From Thinopyrum elongatum (taxonomy: Eukaryota; Streptophyta; Magnoliopsida; Poales; Poaceae): DNA of 64,000 bases. The stretch is from the NCBI GenBank assembly GCA_011799875.1, contig CM022303.1, positions 422,524,483 through 422,588,482 on the forward strand, written 5' to 3'. The translations under genes were made by a program, and so were the position numbers. The notes under the pieces are model-generated. The model saw nothing but the letters and a program-made list of their open reading frames with translations, did no database searches and was not told the origin of the DNA. Below, one piece after another: positions 56,915-64,000 of this stretch; the stretch's first letter is position 1; the number at the start of each line of letters is the position of its first letter.

Positions 56915-58616
56915 TGATGTCTACTACACAACTTCTTCTTGTAGACTCGTGTTGGGCCTCCAAGCGCAGAGTTTTGTAGGACAGTAGCAATTTTCCCTCA
57001 AGTTGATGATCTAAGGTTTATCAATACATGGGAGGCGTAGGATGAAGATGGCCTCTCTCAAACAACCCTGCAACCAAATAACAAAAAGTCTCTTGTGTCC
57101 CCAACACACCAAATACAATGGTAATTTATATAGGTGCACTAGTTCGGCGAAGAGATGGTGATACAAGCATAGCAATGATAGTAGATATTGATTTTTGTAA
57201 TAGGAACAATAAAAGACAGCAAGGTAGCAATTGATAAAAACGGAGCACAAATGGTATTGCAATGATTGAAAATGAGGCCTAGGGTCCGTACTTTTGCTAG
57301 TGCAATCTCTCAACAATGCTAATATAATTGGATCATATAACCATCCCTCAACGTGCGATGAAGAATCACTCCAAAGTTCCTATCTAGCGCAGAACATAAG
57401 AAGAAATTGTTTGTAGGGTACGAAACCACCTCAAAGCTATTCTTTCCAATCAATCTATCCTAGAGTTCGTACTAAAATAATACCAAGCTATTCTTTCCGA
57501 TCGATCTCACCAAGAGTTCGTACTAAAATAACACCATATGATACACATCAACCAACTCTAATGTCACCTAGATACTCCAATGTCACCGCGAGTATCCGTG
57601 AGCTGATTATGCGATATGCATCAAACAATTTCAGATTCATAATACTCAATCCAACACAAAGAACCTCAAAGATTGCCCCAATATTTCTACCGTAGAAACA
57701 AAGACAAGAACGTGCATCAACCCCTATGCATAGATTACCCCAATGTCACCTCGGGAATCCGCGAGTTGAGTGCCAAAACACATATCAAGTGAATCAATAT
57801 GATACCCCATTGTCACCATGGGTATTCATAGCAAGACATACATCAAGTGCTCTCAAATCCATAAAAGTATTCAATCCGATAAAACGAAATCTCAAAGGGA
57901 AAACTCAATTCATCATAATAAGATAGAGAGGGGAAAACACCATATGATCCAACTATATTAACAAAGCCCGCGATACATCAAGACCGTGCCATCAAGAACA
58001 CGAGAGAGAGAGAGAGAGATTAAACACATAGCTACTGGTACAAACCCTCAACCCCGAGGGTGGACTACTCCCTCCTCATCATGGTGGCCATAGGGATGAT
58101 GAAGATGGCCTCCGGTGATGATCTCCCCCTCCCACAGGGTGCCGAAACATGGTCTAGATTGGTTTTTCGTGCCTACAGAGGCTTGCGGCGGCGGAACTTC
58201 CGATCTAGGGTTATTTTGGGGGGTTCTGGAATATTTGGGAATTTATAGGGCGAAGAGGCGGTGCGGGAGGCCACCGAGGTGGGCACAACCCACCAGGGCG
58301 CGACTGGGCCCCCAGGCGTGCCCAGGTGGGTTGTGCCCCCCTCGGGGCACCCCTCTGGTACTTCTTTGGCCCAAGTTGTGTCTTCTGGTCCATAAAAATT
58401 CTCCAAAAAGTTTTGCTACGTTTGGACTCCGTTTGGTACTGATATTCTGCGAAGTAAAAAAAAAGCAAAAAACAGCAACTGGCACTGGGCACTATGTCAA
58501 TAGGTTAGTCCCAAAAAATGATATAAAGTTGCTATGAAATGATTGTAAAATATCCAAGAATGATAATATAACAGCATGGAACAAGCAAAAATTATAGATA
58601 CGTTGGAGACGTATCA
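56915..58616 (-). repeat. Solo LTR (1,702 bp) inside element D
   Basis: Plus strand TGATGTCTACTACAC to GGAGACGTATCA, flanked by TGCTT (56910-56914 and 58617-58621). A minus-strand TATAAATT near 58248-58241 gives its orientation. Its minus-strand beginning (TGATACGTCTCCAACG, then GGGACTAACCTATTG) is homologous to the start of D's own LTR, but after the TATA region the two diverge strongly. Contains a (GA)n run at 58004-58019. Confidence 0.9.
58004..58019. repeat. (GA)n microsatellite
   Basis: Eight uninterrupted GA dinucleotides in the transcribed part of the solo LTR. Confidence 0.85.
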
Positions 58617-58690
58617 TGCTTCACTTATATTATTTTGAGAGATGAAAATTTTTATGCTCATGTTCTTCACTTAAATTTGTTTGAGCTTGT

Positions 58691-60008
58691 CAAAAGCAAT
58701 TGCAGTATATGAAATTAGTCCCAAAGTGATAGATACTCAAGAGGGATATAATAAAAACTTTCATGAAGATCATTGGACAAAATAAACTTGATTCTTTGTA
58801 ATAGTTTTGAGACATGATGATAGTAATATGTGAGTTATGTTGGTGAGTAATTATGCTTTAGTAAGAATATTGGTGTTAAGGTTTGTGATTCCCTATGCAA
58901 GAACAAAAGTCAATAGTTATGCAATGAAATTACATCCTACTTGTGGTGCATTATTTGGTGTTAGTTATGCTTAATGCTTGTTTATGTGAATTTTTGTTTC
59001 TTGGTTGGTTGCTTCTCAATCTATTTGCTAGCCATCATTTATACTAAGTAGAAATACTACTTGTGCATCCAAAATCCTTAAACCCAATTTTGCCATATGA
59101 GTCCACCATACCTACCTATATGTGGTATTTTCGTGCTGTTCTAAGTAAATTTGTATGTGCCAACTCTATTTTTCAAAATGAATTTCCTTTTTGTGTGCCC
59201 GTACCGCTCATGAAGCGGCAGGGGGTGGCCAATATTTTTCCATGCTAGATGTGTTATTCTCAAGATGATTGTTTATTCACTTGTCATTGCACGAGAGTGT
59301 GGCGGTAATAGGGATGCCCAGTCCCAAAATGAAAAAGAAATTTACTTTATGTTGTCAAATAATAAATTCCTTGGAAAGTGTTGGTATGGAAGGCACTCGT
59401 GGATATGGCTAGCCATGGATTGTGAAAGGATGGTGGAAAAAGGAATAAACTTTATTTTATGTTTGGGAACCGCCTATGCTGTATCTAGCATGGAAAGTAT
59501 TGGGAACTACTCGGTCATTTTCGTTGACGGGAAAAGCATACCTCTCAAAAAAATTATCTCTCAATTTAAGCTTTGAGCTCTGGCACCTCTACAAATCACT
59601 GCTTCCCTCTGCGAAGGGTCTATCTATTTACTTTTATGCAAAAAAAAATTGAGTCTCCATCTTCTCTTATAAAGCACCAACTAGAAGCAATATGATCACA
59701 CTTGAGCATTGGATGTAGCTAATATTCGAGTGTGTTTCGTGAATGGATCAATGATTGAGCATGATGGGCTAGGGATAACTTTCTTTAGTGTTGATATTTT
59801 GAAAAACATGATTGCTTGTTGATATGCTTGAGTATTAAACTCTTCATGTCAATTATATATTATTGCTTTGAACCATCTAAAATTCCAAATGTCCATGATA
59901 CAAAATAAAAGATTATGTGATGAACATGTTAGGCAACATTCCACATCAAAAATTCTGTTTTTATCATTTACCTACTCAAGGACGAGCAGGAATTAAGCTT
60001 GGGGATGC
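58691..60008. other. Post-pol non-coding block of element D, second part
   Basis: AT-rich sequence up to the tract before the 3' LTR. One 103-codon frame (59265-59576) lies where env-like genes occur in some Athila elements, but it shows no signal peptide, no membrane segment and no recognisable motif, so it is not called as a gene. Confidence 0.55.
59995..60008 (+). other. Polypurine-type tract of element D
   Basis: AAGCTTGGGGATGC directly before the 3' LTR. Confidence 0.6.
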
Positions 60009-61618
60009 TGATACGTCTCTAACGTATCTATAATTTTTTATTGTTCCATGCTGTTATATTATCATTCTTGGATGTTTTACAATCATTTTATAGCAACTTT
60101 ATATCATTTTTTGGGACTAACCTATTGGCATAGTGCCCAGTGCCAGTTGCTATTTTTTTTTGCTTGTTTTGTACTTTGCAGAATATCCCTATCAAACGGA
60201 GTCCAAACGCAGTGAAACTTTTTGGAGATTTTTTTGGACCAGAAGACAACTTGGGAGTCAAGGAAGCACCAGAGGGGAGGCCCGTGGAGCCCACAAGACA
60301 CCAGGGCACGCCAGAGGCCCCTGGCGCGCCCTGATGGGTTGTGGGGCCCACGGGGGTCTCCTCCACCGCCTCTCAGCTCTACAAATACCCAGATATTCCA
60401 GAAACCCTAAGGGAGTCGACGAAACACAATTCTAGCCGCTGCAAGTTCTAGAACCACGAGATCCAATCTAGAGCCTTATTCCGGCACTCCGCCGGAGGGG
60501 AACACGATCACGGAGGGGTTCATCATCCTCATTGGTGCTCCTCCGATGATGCGTGAGTAGTTCACCATAGACCTACGGGTCCGTAGGCAGTAGCTAGATG
60601 GCTTCTTCTCTCTTTTTGATTCTCAATACAATGGTCTCTTGGAGATCTATTTGATGTAATGACTTTCTACGGTGTGTTTGTTGGGATTCGATGAAGTTCA
60701 AGTTTATGATCAGATCTATATCCATGAATATTATTTGAGCCTTCTTTGATCTCTTTTATGCATGATTATTTATAGCCTCGTATTTCTTCTTCGAATCTTT
60801 GGTTTAGTTAGGCCAACTAGATCGATTTTTCTTGCAATGGGAAGAGGTGCTTTGTGATGGGTTTGATCTTGCGGTGTCCTCACCCAGTGACAGAAGGGGT
60901 AGTGAGGCACGCATGTATCGTTGCTATTAAGGATAAAAAGATGGGGTCTATTCCTACATGAATAGATCTTGTCTACATCATGTCATCGTTCTTATTGCAT
61001 TACTCCGTTTCTCCATGAACTTAATACACTAGATGCATGCTGGATAGCGGTCGGTGTGTGGAGTAATAGTAGTAGATGTAGAATCATTTCGGTCTACTAA
61101 TCTTGGACGTGATGCCTATATTCATGATAATTGCCTTGGATATCGTCATAATTATTTGTTCTTATATCAATTGCCCAACAGTAATTTGATTACCCACCGT
61201 ATGATATTTTCTTGAGAGAAGCCACTAGTGAAATCTACGGCCCCCGGGTCTATCTTTTATCATATTGCTTTCAGATCTATCTTTTATCATATTTTTTTCA
61301 GATCTATTATTCCAGAAACACAAAAATACCTTTCTGCACTTTTTCTTTACTTATTTTATTTCATGTTTTATTCAGATCTATTTATCCAATCTCATACAAA
61401 TTAATCTATATTTTTACTAAGGAGGGATTGACAACCCCTCTTACGCGTCAGGTTGCATGTATTTGTTCTTTGTGTGCAGGTACCATTTACATAGTGTTGC
61501 TTGGTTCTCCTACTGGATTGATACCTTGGTTTCACAACTAAGGGAAATACTTACCGTACTTGTGTTGCATCATCCCTTCCTCTTTGGGGAAATGCTGATG
61601 CAGTCTCAAGCCACGTCA
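60009..61618 (+). repeat. 3' LTR of element D (1,610 bp)
   Basis: TGATACGTCTC to ACGTCA, followed by ACATG. The TATA box of the 5' LTR is changed to TACAAATA here (about 60380). Confidence 0.92.
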
Positions 61619-61623
61619 ACATG

Positions 61624-64000
61624 GTTCCGCCAAACGATGTCTCATAGCCCATAATTATCAGTTTCCCACAATTAATTATTAGTTTGGTGTTGAGAGTTCA
61701 GAGATAGATCCAAGTCTAGAGGCTCAAATTGTCCATAACCGATTAGGTTTTAATTCTGCAGAGTGTTGTGCACTTTACCGGGTGTTTACCCACAAGATTC
61801 GTTCCCTCCTTGTAAGTTCTCGCATTGCCTGGTGTTTGAGAACGGGACGAATGAAACATGGTCTTTCGGAGATGATTCCCTCACCATGGACAGTACCCAT
61901 CCAATCCTACATTTCAACTACATCTGCTAGCATTGCCCCACCAAAGTCACAAGGTCAACCAAGCCAGAGCCCATAATGACTTGTGGCTGCACATGTAAGC
62001 TTCCGAGAATGAAGTATTCTCCTGTCTCTTTGAGTCCGGGTGGAGCTTTCCTCATGAGTACTGGCCTACTCCAGCTCACTAGGTCATCCACTGGAACTCC
62101 AAGGTGCCTCACAACCATTCCACCCAGTAGTGTGGATTGAAATCTTGTCTCGAGTCTTGAGGTCTTGAAGATGCAGGCCTTGAGGAATGCAGGTCTTGAA
62201 ATTTTCCATCATGAAGTTGTCGTCATTGACGTAGAGTCCTCCTTCTAACAACACTCACGAACACTCATACCCATCCGCATCTACTGTAGTGTAGCACTAA
62301 AGTAAATAACATTCCCGGGCTTCCTAACAGGGGTGTGGGTTCCTACCTCATGCTTCTACTTAACTACAAGATTCAATATAACTACTGGAGGAATTGTTAC
62401 AAATGTGACACTATATGCAATAAAAACATAGGTATGAAAATCATGGTCAAAGTGAACCTGCCTGGTATTACTTGATGAAGATTATAATGCTCTCAGAAAA
62501 GTTGATAGAACTATTCGTCACTCTCCAAAGAAATCTATTAAGTCAAACATAGCAGTCATATAAGCAAACATACTAGCAAGCATTCTATCACTCAAAATAA
62601 CAAACAACAAATAAAAGCAACAAGGAAAAACAATAAGAAAACCAAATAAAATCCAAAGAAAATTTCAAGGAAAACTACCAACAAAAATATAAAGAAAAAC
62701 CCTATGACTTTACTACACAACGCAAAATAGTTCTTGTCCAAATTAAAACTTAACAACAAAGAATTAATGTTTTTATTAAAATAGCAGAAAGAATTTGACC
62801 TAAAGGTTTCTATGCAAAGAGAATCAACCTAAAAGCTATTATAGAACTCCACTTATTATCAAAACAAGTTTTCATATAAAACAAAAGAAACAAAAAATAT
62901 ATTTTAACTACAAATAAAAGTGGCTACTGTTACCTAACAGAAATAATTCAAAACTTGTCAAAATGACAAAAGAACATAACTATAAACAATTAAAACTAAA
63001 AGAAATAAAATTTAGCCTAGCAATAACTAAAACAATACTGTTTTTGCAAATAAACAAATTTAAAATAAATAAATAATAAAACTTGAAGTGCTACTGGATG
63101 CACAACAAATCTAGTGACAAAGTGCAAAAAGAATCAAATTAAAAGAAATTCTTAAACTCAAGTTATTCACAAATTAAGGTTTGAAGCAAATTTGAGAAAA
63201 TTCAAATTTAAATTTGGAAAAACAAATTGCACTAACGGAAACTACAAGAAAATATAAAACTAATGCAAAAAGAATCACTCAATTTGGATTAAAACATAAC
63301 AGATATTGCAAATCTAAAAACAGAACTATTTCTGAAAAACTAAAAGAAAACAGAAAAAGGAAAATTCCTACGCGTCGGCCAAGGGCCACGTGGCAACTCC
63401 TGAATGGCCTAGGGGGATGTGCACATGTGAACTACGGGCGAACGACCAACACATAAAAGAAAAATGCTTCGCTGAAAATAAAAAATGAGATCTAATCTAG
63501 GCGCTACGTTCTAGATTGAACGAAGGAGGATGGAGGGGGCTGGCTCACAGTGGCGTGGCGAGCTCCGGCGAGGTCGGCGGATTCGGGCGTCGGTAGTGTG
63601 GTGTCTCCGGGGATCCTCCAGCGACAACGATGGCACCAGGCGACACGACGGGCGAAGGCGAGTCAAGGGGTGGGCGACGGCGAGCTCAGGGACGACTGGA
63701 GTGATGACGGAGAGTTTGACGGCGGCGATGGTGTTCGGTAGTGAGCGGGGATGGCGCTCCAGTGGGTTTTGGCCTCGGGCAAGAGCACAAGGTGGTGTGG
63801 GCGAGGGCGGCGAGGCTAGTGGTGGTCGCGGATGGGCTCGGGGAGGTTGGAGGAGCCCGGGTGGGTGGCAATGCCGCGGCGGGCGTGGGCGACTCCGACG
63901 AGGGATTGCGGCGGCACTAGGGGCTCGGGATTGGGGCTTTAGGGTGGCATGAGTGTGGGATGGGGAGGCTCATATAGGGGGCGTGCCGTGGAGGAGAGGG
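61624..64000 (-). repeat. Long LTR, right half (runs off window)
   Basis: Continuation of 51441-51897 after element D. An A-rich stretch (62560-63350) is followed by GC-rich sequence (63520-63960). A minus-strand CCTATATGAG near 63980-63970 could be the LTR promoter, giving minus orientation. LTR sequence in the window totals over 2.8 kb. Internal sequence would lie beyond 64000 if this is a 3' LTR and not a solo LTR. The ORFs at 63530-63952 are not supported. Confidence 0.5.

Larger units (their letters stand above)
56755..58690. repeat. TGCTTCACTTA units split by solo LTR
   Basis: About six units of TGCTTCACTTANAT followed by TTTTGAG at 56755-56914 and 58617-58690, period about 60-70 bp. 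The solo LTR landed inside one, and TGCTT is its TSD. Confidence 0.7.
51898..61618 (+). mobile_element. Athila-like gypsy element D, pol-less, with nested solo LTR
   Basis: Flanked by ACATG (51893-51897 and 61619-61623). LTRs are 51898-53508 and 60009-61618, both TGATACGTCTC to CACGTCA, 1,611 and 1,610 bp. PBS TGGCGCCGTTGCCGCGGA at 53519 is of the Athila (aspartate tRNA) type, and the tract AAGCTTGGGGATGC lies before the 3' LTR. Gag and a protease-like domain are present (53729-55812), but no RT, RNase H or integrase, so it depended on another element. Interrupted by a solo LTR at 56915-58616. Confidence 0.9.

Noticed and set aside
63530..63952. Possible host gene (140-codon Gly/Arg-rich frame)
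   Set aside because: GC-rich sequence with overlapping frames on both strands, inside a probable LTR leader. No motif, no splice evidence.

Overview
This is plant nuclear DNA, almost certainly from a Triticeae grass (wheat, barley or rye type). That rests on recognising LTR and CACTA sequence styles from general knowledge, because no search could be run. No credible host gene was found. The window is a nest of transposable elements, and most of it resolves into insertions with matching 5-bp target-site duplications (TSDs).

Layout, left to right. (1) 1-4048 is the 3' part of a Ty3/gypsy element (copy A, + orientation) of a Tat-type family. It holds an antisense gene and a 3' LTR. (2) 4049-9476 is a decayed minus-strand Copia element (gag and leader). 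Its gag is split by a 1.58-kb solo LTR (7273-8851, TSD GAAAC). (3) A 2.7-kb block (7978-10672) is tandemly duplicated as 10671-13373. (4) 12178-25274 is full-length copy B of the same Tat-type family (minus orientation, TSD AAACC). (5) 25280-25917 is the middle of the Copia LTR. (6) 25918-39247 is full-length copy C (plus orientation, TSD CCTAT, two 877-bp LTRs). B and C form a head-to-head inverted repeat with arms of about 13 kb. (7) 39253-41270 holds the outer Copia LTR, a Ty3 reverse-transcriptase relic and an LTR-like remnant. (8) 41280-51440 is a decayed DNA transposon, probably CACTA, rich in local tandem duplications. (9) 51441-51897 and 61624-64000 are two halves of one long LTR, split by (10) element D (51898-61618, TSD ACATG). 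D is a pol-less Athila-like element that itself carries a solo LTR (56915-58616, TSD TGCTT).

The most interesting unit is the family A/B/C. Its sense strand encodes gag-protease, then an in-frame UAG, then RT-RNase H-integrase. Downstream of pol, on the opposite strand and convergent with it, lies a long gene. I resolve it as four exons with frame-consistent GT-AG introns, about 1,228 codons in copy B. The three copies share the splice sites. Exon length differences are multiples of three (apart from one obvious frameshift in C), while intron lengths drift. An antisense spliced gene can survive retrotransposition because the genomic RNA is sense. Conserved hairpins sit between the two convergent reading frames. 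All copies here carry disabling mutations, at different sites in each.
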